From: JBCCEV01 sp039030125
GTDB taxonomy: Bacteria > Pseudomonadota > Gammaproteobacteria > Ga0077536
Length of the DNA: 12,985 bases
Reading direction: 5' to 3'
Assembly (NCBI GenBank): GCA_039030125.1
Contig: JBCCEV010000122.1
Span: 1-12,985, forward strand
Shown: positions 6,526-12,985 of the stretch, piece after piece
How positions within the stretch are numbered: the first letter of the stretch is position 1
How the letters are laid out: every line of letters starts with the position of its first letter
The notes under the pieces: model-generated
What the model saw: only the letters and a program-made list of their open reading frames with translations
What the model was told of the DNA's origin: nothing
Databases searched by the model: none
Position numbers and translations under genes: made by a program

Positions 6526-7872
6526 ATGCCAGAAACAACGGCAACTAAATATCTAATCATCGGCGCGGGGATCCACGGGCTAAGCACGGCCTATCATTTG
6601 GCCGTTCAACTCAAAGCACGCGGCAAAGGCTCGGGCCACGACATTCTTGTTATCGACAAGAGTGGCGTTGCTGCTGGCGCTTCGGGAATTGCGTGCGGGG
6701 TGATCCGCAACAACTATTACCAACCGGCAATGCGCGAACTGATGGCCCATAGCGTCGAGGTTTGGGATAGCGACCCCAAAGCTCTGAGTTATCACCCTGT
6801 CGGTTACATGCAGATCTCGCCGGAGGTGATGCATGAGGACGTCGCGTCCATCGCGAGGCAACAAAAGGAAATTGGCTACGAATCGACGTTTGTTGAAGGC
6901 AAGGACGAGTCCCTCGCCTACATGAAAAATATTTTCCATGATTGGCAAGCGCAGAATATTACTTCGGTGCTGCACGAAAAACGTGGCGGTTATGCCAATA
7001 ACAAGCCCAGCATGTTTGGCCTTGCAGCGAAGGCGGAGGCCGAAGGGGTGACGATTAAGACGGGGCTTAAGGTAATTGCCTATGAAGGCGCATCCACGTC
7101 CACCGACGCTATTGCGGCGGTAATGACCGATCAAGGCTCGATTGAATGTGAGTACGTGGTTATCGGCGTGGGACCCTGGGTAAAACAACAATGGGATCTT
7201 CTTGAACTGCCAAAAAGCATCACCATCAGGGGAAGCGACGGGGCAACGCATGAGAACGTGCCGATGTGGGTCTACTGGTCGTTACAGGAAGGCACGTTGG
7301 GGGTCGATCCGAATTTCCTGAAGACTAATGACGGCAACATGCCGCCAGTGATCCACGTCGATACCGATGCTCCGCTCATCGGTGATGACGATGGCGAAGT
7401 AATCACCGAGGACATGTGGGGCTTGTATTACAAGCCGGATTTTAACTTCGGTGGCGTTCAAGGCGGCGCGGTTCCAGATCAAATCTCGACCCCGGTCGAT
7501 CAAGTCCAAGTCGATCCTTATGGACCAGAATCGCCCGATTACGTGATGGGTAAAGCTTTCGCGCGACGTTGGGTTTCGGGACTCGCCCACTGCCAAAAAC
7601 GATTTGAAGGGCAACTCGCCCACTATAAAGACGAGCCGTCTGGTGGCATCGGCTGTTTAACGCCCGACAGTTTTCCGATATTCGATACCTTCCGAGAAAA
7701 CTGCTACATCATCGCCGACTCTAACCACGGTTACAAAATGATCGGTGTCGGCAAACTCGTTGCCGAAGAAATTCTGGGGTCACCGACAAAACTCCTAGAG
7801 CCGTTTCGATTTTCGCGCTATGCCCAAGGCGCATTACACCCAGTTTCCAACAGCCCCTTTCCCTGGAGTTAA
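6526..7872 (+). CDS. DAO-family FAD-dependent oxidoreductase, sarcosine-oxidase-like
   Basis: The 448-residue protein has a Rossmann FAD site GAGIHG (G13, G15, G18) with Asp44 at the end of the second strand, then GVAAGASGIACGVIRNNYYQPAM, the flavin-embracing segment of DAO-family (PF01266) amine oxidases. Near the C-terminus GIGCLTPDSFPIFD (about 374-387) and SNHGYKMIGVGKLVAEEILG close the FAD site. The cysteine that carries covalent FAD in monomeric sarcosine oxidase is not at the same spacing from TPD here (Cys377 is nearer), so covalent attachment is doubtful. ATG 6526 has GAGAGGA at 6511-6517. It heads a tight operon with a GS-like ligase and MgsABC-type genes, 23 nt before the next start. 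This placement suggests oxidation of an N-alkylglutamate or similar secondary amine to aldehyde plus glutamate, a role usually played by MgdABCD. Substrate is inferred only from context. Confidence 0.88.
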   Translation: MPETTATKYLIIGAGIHGLSTAYHLAVQLKARGKGSGHDILVIDKSGVAAGASGIACGVIRNNYYQPAMRELMAHSVEVWDSDPKALSYHPVGYMQISPEVMHEDVASIARQQKEIGYESTFVEGKDESLAYMKNIFHDWQAQNITSVLHEKRGGYANNKPSMFGLAAKAEAEGVTIKTGLKVIAYEGASTSTDAIAAVMTDQGSIECEYVVIGVGPWVKQQWDLLELPKSITIRGSDGATHENVPMWVYWSLQEGTLGVDPNFLKTNDGNMPPVIHVDTDAPLIGDDDGEVITEDMWGLYYKPDFNFGGVQGGAVPDQISTPVDQVQVDPYGPESPDYVMGKAFARRWVSGLAHCQKRFEGQLAHYKDEPSGGIGCLTPDSFPIFDTFRENCYIIADSNHGYKMIGVGKLVAEEILGSPTKLLEPFRFSRYAQGALHPVSNSPFPWS

Positions 7873-7895
7873 CAACAACCAACGAGGACTACCCC

Positions 7896-9368
7896 ATGGC
7901 AGAGACTGATCTAGAACGCTACGTCCAAACCCCCGGGCGTGCAGAATTGGTAAAGCAGGTTCGCGAGAAAATTAATGAGCTTGGGATCCGCTACATCTAT
8001 TATCAATTCATTTCGGTCACCGGCCGCATTGTCGGCAAAGGGATCCCTGCCGACCATTGGGAGAAAACCGCGGAGCGCGGTTTCCAACTCGTTTATGGCT
8101 CCACGGCTAATCTCTACGTCGATCGTCACGGTGAATACATCGGCTACGGACCTGAGGCGATGGAGCTGGTTGGGATCCCCGATCCCGAAACATTTTGCCA
8201 GTTGCCGTGGGATAAACGTGTTGCTCGGGTGTTTTGTTGCTGCTTCCGCAACCGCGAAGAACGCGAAAATCCGGGGGGCGCGCTAACCGCTGATTGCCGC
8301 GGCAACCTCAAACGCTTTCACACAGAATTTAAAGACAAATACAAACTCGATTTCCGCGTCGGTACCGAGCCCGAAATGATGTGGCTCAAACGCGGCGAAG
8401 ACGGCAAGCCTGATGGCGGCGTCACGCTACCTAACTGCTATCACATCGATCAGTTTGAGATGCTCCGACCGGTGTTCATGCAAGTGATCGAATATTGTCA
8501 GGCCATGGGTCTGGATATGATCCAAGGCGACCACGAAGATGCGCCCGGGCAGTTAGAGTTGAACTGGACATTCGACGATGTGGTACGCAATGCGGACCGG
8601 CTGTCTACCTATCGTCAGATATGTGCCCAGGTTGCGCGCGAAAACAACCTCATTGCATGCTTTATGACCAAGCCATTCATGGGTGTGTCAGCGTCGGGGT
8701 GTCACACCAATATTTCTTTATGGCGCGGTGGCGAAGAGCGTGTAAACACTCTGCATAACGACCCGCTTCCGGGGATGGAAGGCGTATTTACTTACCTTGA
8801 AGGTGGCGAGAATACCTTCATGCCTGATACCGACGATATCCAATTGCCGGGTAAGGTTGGGCTGCAAGCCGTTGGTGGAATCGTCAAACACCTGGGCGCT
8901 CTTACCGCGATCGGCTGCTCCACAGTGAACTCCTACCGGCGTCTCTGGGACGTGGGGTATTGGGCACCGGTCTTCGCCGATTGGGGCTTCCAGAATCGCA
9001 CGACGGGCTTGCGGATCTCGGCGCCGGGGCGCTTCGAGTACCGCGCGGTGGATTCCATGGTGAATCCCTATTTGCTCGGTGCCGCGCTGCTGAAGGCCTT
9101 CGAGGACGGCATCGACAATAATATTGACCCCGGCGAGCCCGAGAACCGCAACATCTATCAAGCCATGGAAGCCGGCAAGCAGGTCAAAAAACTGCCGATG
9201 TCGCTGGGTGACGCGCTTGAGCGTCTCGCCAACGATGAGATCATCAAGTCGTCCATGCCCGATGAGATGTACAAGGTTTACCACTGGTACAAGAACGACG
9301 AGTGGGAGAAGTTCATGGCCACCGTCACCGATTGGGATCTTGAAACCTACATCGACTGTTTGCCGTAA
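7896..9368 (+). CDS. Glutamine synthetase family ligase (GlnT/GMAS-like)
   Basis: At 490 residues it has the GS beta-grasp and catalytic domains. Metal and substrate motifs are present: GTEPEMMW (Glu158, Glu160), QGDHEDAPGQLELNW (Glu214, Glu221), CHTNISLW (His270), the ATP-site NSYRRL (345-350) and GLRISAPGRFEYR (Arg373, Arg379, Glu381, Arg383). GS enzymes use ATP to form gamma-glutamyl phosphate and then an amide. In N-methylglutamate operons the relative GmaS makes gamma-glutamylmethylamide from methylamine. The N-terminus (ERYVQTPGRAELVKQVREKI and onwards) and total length differ from the roughly 435-aa GlnT/GmaS proteins known to me, so this may be a separate subfamily with another amine acceptor. 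GAGGA at 7884-7888 precedes the ATG. It is the second gene of the operon, 25 nt before mgsA. True glutamine synthesis cannot be excluded. Confidence 0.92.
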   Translation: MAETDLERYVQTPGRAELVKQVREKINELGIRYIYYQFISVTGRIVGKGIPADHWEKTAERGFQLVYGSTANLYVDRHGEYIGYGPEAMELVGIPDPETFCQLPWDKRVARVFCCCFRNREERENPGGALTADCRGNLKRFHTEFKDKYKLDFRVGTEPEMMWLKRGEDGKPDGGVTLPNCYHIDQFEMLRPVFMQVIEYCQAMGLDMIQGDHEDAPGQLELNWTFDDVVRNADRLSTYRQICAQVARENNLIACFMTKPFMGVSASGCHTNISLWRGGEERVNTLHNDPLPGMEGVFTYLEGGENTFMPDTDDIQLPGKVGLQAVGGIVKHLGALTAIGCSTVNSYRRLWDVGYWAPVFADWGFQNRTTGLRISAPGRFEYRAVDSMVNPYLLGAALLKAFEDGIDNNIDPGEPENRNIYQAMEAGKQVKKLPMSLGDALERLANDEIIKSSMPDEMYKVYHWYKNDEWEKFMATVTDWDLETYIDCLP

Positions 9369-9393
9369 GGTTTTACTACTTCGGAGAAAGAAC

Positions 9394-10332
9394 ATGTGTG
9401 GCATTGCAGGTGTCATTCACAAAGGGAGCGCTGAAAACATTGGTCAAGAAATGACCTCGATGTTGCAGGCCCTCCGCCACCGGGGCCCGGACTCCACCGG
9501 TTTTGCTCTTTACGCGCCCCCGCGGGAAGCGGCCGACTATGTCATGCGCTTCAAAGTCGCCGAGGGCGAAGAGGCGCGCACGGGCTTTGCGATCGCCAAG
9601 CAGATGGCGGATCGGCGGGCCACCGTCGACGAACGCTTACAGGAACTTGGGGCAAATATCGGTGCGACCACCAGCATTGATGATTACGCGTTTCGCTACG
9701 AACTCAGCTTCAATGGCGATTTGCGAAAATTGGCGAGCTATGTCGAGGACATCGAAGCGGTCGAGATATTGTCGCTCGGCCACGCGCTGGAGCTGGTCAA
9801 GGATTTGGGAGACGCCGGCACGGTTGCGGATCAATACACGCTCACCGAATTCCGCGGCACCCATGCAATCGGCCACACCCGGATGGCCACTGAGTCGGAC
9901 GTCGACATTCGCTCAGCACATCCATACTGGGCCTATCCGTTTTCCGATGTGTCGGTCGTTCATAACGGACAGCTCACCAATTATTGGACGAAGCGCCGGG
10001 AGCTTGAACGCCGCGGTCATCGATTTATGTCGGATTGCGACTCCGAACTCATCGCTGTGTATGTCGCCGATGCAATTGACCAGGGCGAAGACCTTGAAGC
10101 GGCGATGCAGCGCTCGATTCATGAGCTGGACGGCGTATTTACCTATTTGATCGCGACCAGTGATCAATTGGGCATGGCGAAAGACACCATGGCCGCGAAA
10201 CCAATGGTGCTCTACGAATCCGATGATTTCGTTGGCTTGGCGTCTGAAGAGGTCGCGATCCGCAGCATCTTCCGACACGAAATCGATACTTTTGATCCTT
10301 ATGAAGGCGAGGTCCGGGTATGGCAAACGTAA
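9394..10332 (+). CDS. mgsA: N-methylglutamate synthase subunit A / GlxB-type class II glutamine amidotransferase
   Basis: The 312-residue protein starts MCGIAGV, so Cys2 becomes the N-terminal nucleophile after Met removal. The start is thus certain and has GGAG at 9383-9386. Other Ntn-amidotransferase residues are in place: RHRGPDSTG, HTRMATES (Arg163), HNGQLTNY (Asn191, Gly192, oxyanion hole) and SDCDSE (Asp214, Asp216, glutamine binding). The middle region (about residues 45-155) is the insertion characteristic of GlxB/MgsA rather than of large GltB. It should release the amide nitrogen or handle the gamma-glutamyl amide and pass it to the MgsBC core. The following mgsB start lies inside its last codons (13-bp overlap). 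An alternative name is glxB; both names refer to the same family, and the amine transferred is inferred. Confidence 0.9.
   Translation: MCGIAGVIHKGSAENIGQEMTSMLQALRHRGPDSTGFALYAPPREAADYVMRFKVAEGEEARTGFAIAKQMADRRATVDERLQELGANIGATTSIDDYAFRYELSFNGDLRKLASYVEDIEAVEILSLGHALELVKDLGDAGTVADQYTLTEFRGTHAIGHTRMATESDVDIRSAHPYWAYPFSDVSVVHNGQLTNYWTKRRELERRGHRFMSDCDSELIAVYVADAIDQGEDLEAAMQRSIHELDGVFTYLIATSDQLGMAKDTMAAKPMVLYESDDFVGLASEEVAIRSIFRHEIDTFDPYEGEVRVWQT
10309..10312 (+). promoter_or_regulatory. Internal ribosome binding site for mgsB
   Basis: GAGG at 10309-10312, 7 nt before ATG 10320, lies within the mgsA coding region and supports reinitiation at the overlapping mgsB start. Confidence 0.55.
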
Positions 10333-11186
10333 GTCCGGTAGAAACATTTGACGACGGAGAGCATGCCTCCCACGACATGGGCATGCATACCGAACAACTC
10401 AGCGGGCGCACCCAACAGCGTTTTTTCTCGGCAGCCGAGGACGAGAACCTGTCGCAACCGTTTACCTATGGCGTGAATTTTGAGGAATCCGCGCAGTTCG
10501 ACGCGCAAGATATGACCGCGCGAGAAATCAACGAAAAAATTCGCAACTTGATGAAGTCTGGAGTCGGCACTATTAAGGTCATCAATCCAGGCGCCAAACA
10601 TTCGGTGGCCGTTGGGATTTTGAATCGCTTGAATCTGCACTTGGAGGGCAGCCTCGGTTATTTCGGCCTCGGTCTGCTGGACGGGCCGAACGTGACCGTT
10701 AGCGGCCGCGTGGGTTGGTCATGCGCCGAGAACATGATGTCCGGTACCGCCGTTATCGAAAAAAACGCGGGTTCAACGTTTGGCGCAGCTATCCGCGGCG
10801 GCGACTTGGTCTGTAAAGGTAGCGTCGGTTCGCGCACCGGCATCGACCAAAAAGGCGGCACCATCTTTGTCGGTGGCGATACCGGCGCGTTCAGCGGTTT
10901 CATGATGCAGCGAGGCCGCATGGTTGTGCTTGGCAACGCGGGCGAGAACCTTGGCGACTCGATGTACGACGGCACAATTTATGTGGGAGGCAGCATCAAG
11001 AGCCTCGGCGTCGACGCTGTCGAAGAACCAATGAATGAGCGCGACGTCGCCTGGCTGGAACGGAAACTCAAAACCTTCGGTCTGGAAACACCTAACGGCG
11101 TGGAGGCGATGAGGAAAATCGTTTCCGGCAAGCAACTTTGGAACTACGACAACCTCGAACCGAGCGAAAAGAAACTCGTGCTCTAA
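10320..11186 (+). CDS. mgsB: N-methylglutamate synthase subunit B / GlxC-type GXGXG protein
   Basis: Residues about 85-230 form the glutamate-synthase alpha-subunit C-terminal (GXGXG, PF01493) right-handed beta-helix, with glycine repeats such as GRVGWSCAENMMSG, AAIRGGDLVCKGSVGSRTG, GGTIFVGGDTGAFSG, RGRMVVLGNAGENLGDSMYD and GTIYVGGSIKSLG. In glutamate synthase this domain is structural and braces the ammonia path; here it is a separate chain that would bridge MgsA and MgsC. The 288-residue length exceeds the roughly 230 residues I expect of GlxC because of an extra polar N-terminal segment (about 1-55) and a C-terminal helical tail. The ATG lies inside the mgsA end, so the two are translationally coupled. 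mgsC follows after 18 nt. The assignment as a subunit is solid; the function of the N-terminal extension is unknown. Confidence 0.9.
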   Translation: MANVSPVETFDDGEHASHDMGMHTEQLSGRTQQRFFSAAEDENLSQPFTYGVNFEESAQFDAQDMTAREINEKIRNLMKSGVGTIKVINPGAKHSVAVGILNRLNLHLEGSLGYFGLGLLDGPNVTVSGRVGWSCAENMMSGTAVIEKNAGSTFGAAIRGGDLVCKGSVGSRTGIDQKGGTIFVGGDTGAFSGFMMQRGRMVVLGNAGENLGDSMYDGTIYVGGSIKSLGVDAVEEPMNERDVAWLERKLKTFGLETPNGVEAMRKIVSGKQLWNYDNLEPSEKKLVL

Positions 11187-11204
11187 GCACGAGGAGGCAA
11201 CCGC

Positions 11205-12542
11205 ATGTCTAACAACGACGACAAGTACATCCTTGGCAAAAGTCCCCTGTTTACCCCTGAGGTTATTAATGACATCCATGTGAAGTCTGAGCTGGGCCGC
11301 TATCGAATGCGTGGCTTCTCGATGTTCAAAAAGATTCCGGGCTGGGATGACCTCACGTTCCTACCCGGCACGCTCACGCGTTTCGTGATCGAGGGCTATC
11401 GGGAAAAGTGCGAAACCAAAACGGTGATTGGCCCGCGCGCAAAACGCCCGCTGGTTCTCGACATCCCGATCTACATCACCGGCATGAGTTTCGGCGCACT
11501 GTCTTACGAAGCCAAAACCGCTCTTGCTCGCGGTGCAACGATGGCGGGCACGGCGACCTGCTCGGGGGAAGGCGGCATGATCCCAGACGAACGCCGTTAC
11601 TCTGAGAAATGGTTCTACCAGTGTATCCAATCTCGTTACGGCTTTAATCCGCAGCATTTGCGCCTGGCCGACGGCTGCGAGTTCTTCATTGGTCAAGGGT
11701 GCAAGGTTGGACTCGGCGGTCACCTCATGGGTCAGAAGGTAACCGACCAAGTGGCAGAAATGCGCTCACTACCCGCCGGGATTGATCAGCGCTCCCCGGC
11801 TCGCCACCCCGACTGGCTAGGCCCGGACGACCTTGCCCTGAAGATTGAAGAGATCCGCGAAGCGACCAATTGGGAAATACCCATCCAGTTAAAACTTGGC
11901 GCGGCGCGCGTCTATGACGATGTTCGCATGGCCGCCAAAACCGATCCGGATTCCATCTACATCGATGGTATGGAAGGCGGGACCGGCGCCGGCCCCCATT
12001 TAGCGGCAGAGGAAACCGGGGTCCCCGGGATCGCCGCAATCCGCCAGGCCAGACGCGCCTTGGAAGACGTCGGCAAGAGTGGCGACGTAACGCTCGTCTA
12101 CGCCGGCGGGATTCGCAACGGCGGCGATGTTGCCAAAGCGCTCGCGCTTGGCGCCGACGCCGTCGCCATCGGGCATTCCTCAATGATGGCTTTAAATTGC
12201 AATAAGGACATACCCGAAGCCGACTACGAGAAAGAGATTGGTGTTAAAGCCGGTTATTGCTATCACTGCCACACCGGACGATGCCCTGTCGGCGTGGCAA
12301 CACAGGATCCGGAGTTGCGTACCCGACTCGATCCCGATGCCGCCGCCGAGCGCGTTTATAACTTTCTGCATTGCCTGGCCATCGAGTGCCAAATGATGGC
12401 CCGCGCCTGCGGTAAGACCAATGTGCACTCCTTGGAGCCAGAGGACTTAGCCGCGCTAACGATGGAGGCCTCAGCGATGGCGCAGGTACCTCTGGCGGGT
12501 TCTCAACATACGGTCGGCCGGCCAGACATGACCCGCTTTTGA
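11205..12542 (+). CDS. mgsC: N-methylglutamate synthase subunit C / GlxD-type FMN glutamate synthase core
   Basis: The 445-residue protein is the FMN-binding synthase domain (PF01645). FMN and 2-iminoglutarate site motifs are GMSFGALS (93-100), SGEGG (120-124), QLKLG (228-232, Lys230), DGMEGGTGAGP (254-264) and AGGIRNGGD (300-308). Cys352, Cys355 and Cys360 in CYHCHTGRCPVG are placed like the cluster cysteines of glutamate synthases, supporting a 3Fe-4S centre. It lacks the amidotransferase and GXGXG domains, which are the separate upstream genes, and no GltD-type reductase is seen. GGAGG at 11193-11197 precedes the ATG. In N-methylglutamate synthase the MgsABC complex exchanges the glutamate amine for methylamine; the same chemistry with another amine is possible. 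Downstream there is no further operon gene in the window, so any other partner lies elsewhere. The family call is certain, the substrate is inferred. Confidence 0.93.
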   Translation: MSNNDDKYILGKSPLFTPEVINDIHVKSELGRYRMRGFSMFKKIPGWDDLTFLPGTLTRFVIEGYREKCETKTVIGPRAKRPLVLDIPIYITGMSFGALSYEAKTALARGATMAGTATCSGEGGMIPDERRYSEKWFYQCIQSRYGFNPQHLRLADGCEFFIGQGCKVGLGGHLMGQKVTDQVAEMRSLPAGIDQRSPARHPDWLGPDDLALKIEEIREATNWEIPIQLKLGAARVYDDVRMAAKTDPDSIYIDGMEGGTGAGPHLAAEETGVPGIAAIRQARRALEDVGKSGDVTLVYAGGIRNGGDVAKALALGADAVAIGHSSMMALNCNKDIPEADYEKEIGVKAGYCYHCHTGRCPVGVATQDPELRTRLDPDAAAERVYNFLHCLAIECQMMARACGKTNVHSLEPEDLAALTMEASAMAQVPLAGSQHTVGRPDMTRF

Positions 12543-12852
12543 TTGCAGGGAACTCGTATGACTCGGCGATACTTTGTTAAGGACCGGTTCGAATTACTCA
12601 TGTATTCCTCCATACACTGCGTATTCTCACCGCTCTTCGCCGCGTCTCGCCTTCGCCTACAAGTTCCTATGCTTGCGTACAACGATTCGCGAACCTTCGC
12701 CGCGCTTTACCGGCGCCCCAAAAAACCCCTGAGGATTGTGGCGACCAATGGCGGCGGCTTTGCGTCTCGGTCTACCATCGCTCACAACCTTCACGAACGG
12801 TGCGGTGGGTTAGGAATGTTCGAGTACTAAATCACTAAGAGATTAGCTATGA
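12543..12852. other. Region without a convincing gene
   Basis: One open frame of 95 codons crosses this stretch, but its peptide is rich in Arg, Ser and Phe in no family pattern, and neither it nor the reverse strand shows a recognisable domain. No clear intrinsic terminator follows mgsC. The words CTTCGCCGCG occur twice, but no larger repeat is obvious. It may be eroded coding DNA or a junction. Confidence 0.5.
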
Positions 12853-12985
12853 GTAATACGAACGATATTGATCATTATTTCCGGCTCCGTCCCTGTCCTC
12901 GGACAGCTGCGCTATCCGCTCTATCGCCTCCTGATCATCGTCGCCGGCATCGCGGTCGCCGCTGGCCTCTACATCTTCGTTCAGC
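12853..12985 (+). pseudogene. 5'-truncated LivH-like branched-chain amino acid ABC permease fragment
   Basis: After a TGA at 12850-12852 the frame encodes RYPLYRLLII and AVAAGLYIFV with SGSVPVLGQL before them, and stays open to the right edge. This is the mid-to-late part of a LivH-type permease, where a transmembrane segment precedes the usual RTRxG loop. A normal LivH has well over 100 residues before this point, but the upstream sequence is the 12543-12852 gap and then mgsC, so the N-terminal half is absent. No credible start codon or ribosome binding site leads into it (TTG 12868 is the only near start, without a Shine-Dalgarno). The rest of the gene, beyond the window, is unknown. The match is by eye from a short stretch and so only moderately sure. 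Confidence 0.5.

Noticed and set aside
6580..7251. 223-codon minus-strand open frame opposite the flavoprotein gene
   Set aside because: Shadow of the DAO-family gene; no family motif and no ribosome binding site.
8718..9416. Long minus-strand open frame opposite the GS-family gene
   Set aside because: It mirrors a well-supported coding gene in GC-rich DNA and has no motif of its own; it is a shadow frame.
9361..12542. Ordinary GOGAT (gltB) reading of the three synthase genes
   Set aside because: Separate amidotransferase, GXGXG and FMN chains, the order and sizes, and the neighbouring GS-family ligase fit MgsABC/GlxBCD; a full-length GltB or a GltD partner is absent.
12543..12830. A 95-codon open frame between mgsC and the LivH-like fragment
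   Set aside because: TTG-type start without a clear ribosome binding site, no recognisable motif, and an amino-acid mix typical of a chance frame.
12849..12985. ATG at 12849 as the start of a new gene
   Set aside because: The ATG frame gives an Arg/Pro-rich peptide without family features; the +1 frame carries the LivH-like sequence instead, so the ATG is probably not its start.
1..12985. CRISPR array, tRNA, rRNA, transposase or integrase
   Set aside because: No regularly spaced repeats, no tRNA- or rRNA-like segments and no recombinase motifs were seen; the two 24/25-bp repeats are too few and too far apart for an array.

Overview
The window comes from a proteobacterium, most likely an alphaproteobacterium. 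The reasons are the gene content (D-amino-acid-dehydrogenase-like flavoprotein, PhyH-type dioxygenase, LivH-type permease remnant, an N-methylglutamate synthase set), the moderately high GC content and the use of GTG/TTG starts. The exact taxon cannot be read from the sequence.

Left part (1-5154): a set of small-molecule metabolism genes. On the minus strand are a DadA-like FAD oxidoreductase cut by the left edge and a glycine-zipper lipoprotein. A glyoxalase-like (VOC) protein diverges from them across a short spacer that carries a perfect 7-7-7 inverted repeat. Next come a minus-strand phytanoyl-CoA-dioxygenase-like protein, a divergent MFS transporter of the oxalate/formate or monocarboxylate type, a doubtful 54-codon ORF overlapping it by 4 bp, and an uncharacterised 182-codon gene.

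Middle part (5155-6525): two adjacent small lipoprotein genes in visibly AT-richer DNA. The second is a DUF2846-like protein that starts at TTG. A near-identical 24/25-bp sequence lies just before this pair and again just after it, where it precedes the large operon. In both places it supplies a CTTGAC(G) -35-like box 17 bp before a weak -10-like hexamer, so it may be a shared promoter/operator, or a dispersed repeat bounding an inserted block.

Right part (6526-12542): a tight five-gene operon, with gaps of 18-25 bp or short overlaps and good ribosome binding sites. It encodes a single-chain DAO-family FAD oxidoreductase, a 490-aa glutamine-synthetase-family ligase, and the three N-methylglutamate synthase-type subunits MgsA/GlxB (class II amidotransferase), MgsB/GlxC (GXGXG domain) and MgsC/GlxD (FMN and Fe-S glutamate synthase core). 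Ligation of an amine to glutamate, transfer to form an N-alkylglutamate, and oxidation by the flavoprotein to an aldehyde plus glutamate would make a compact N-methylglutamate-type amine pathway. The usual four-subunit MgdABCD dehydrogenase is not seen; a one-gene flavoprotein stands at the head of the operon.

Right edge (12543-12985): about 300 nt without a convincing gene, then an internal piece of a LivH-like branched-chain amino acid ABC permease with no N-terminal half. This suggests rearrangement or decay beside the operon.
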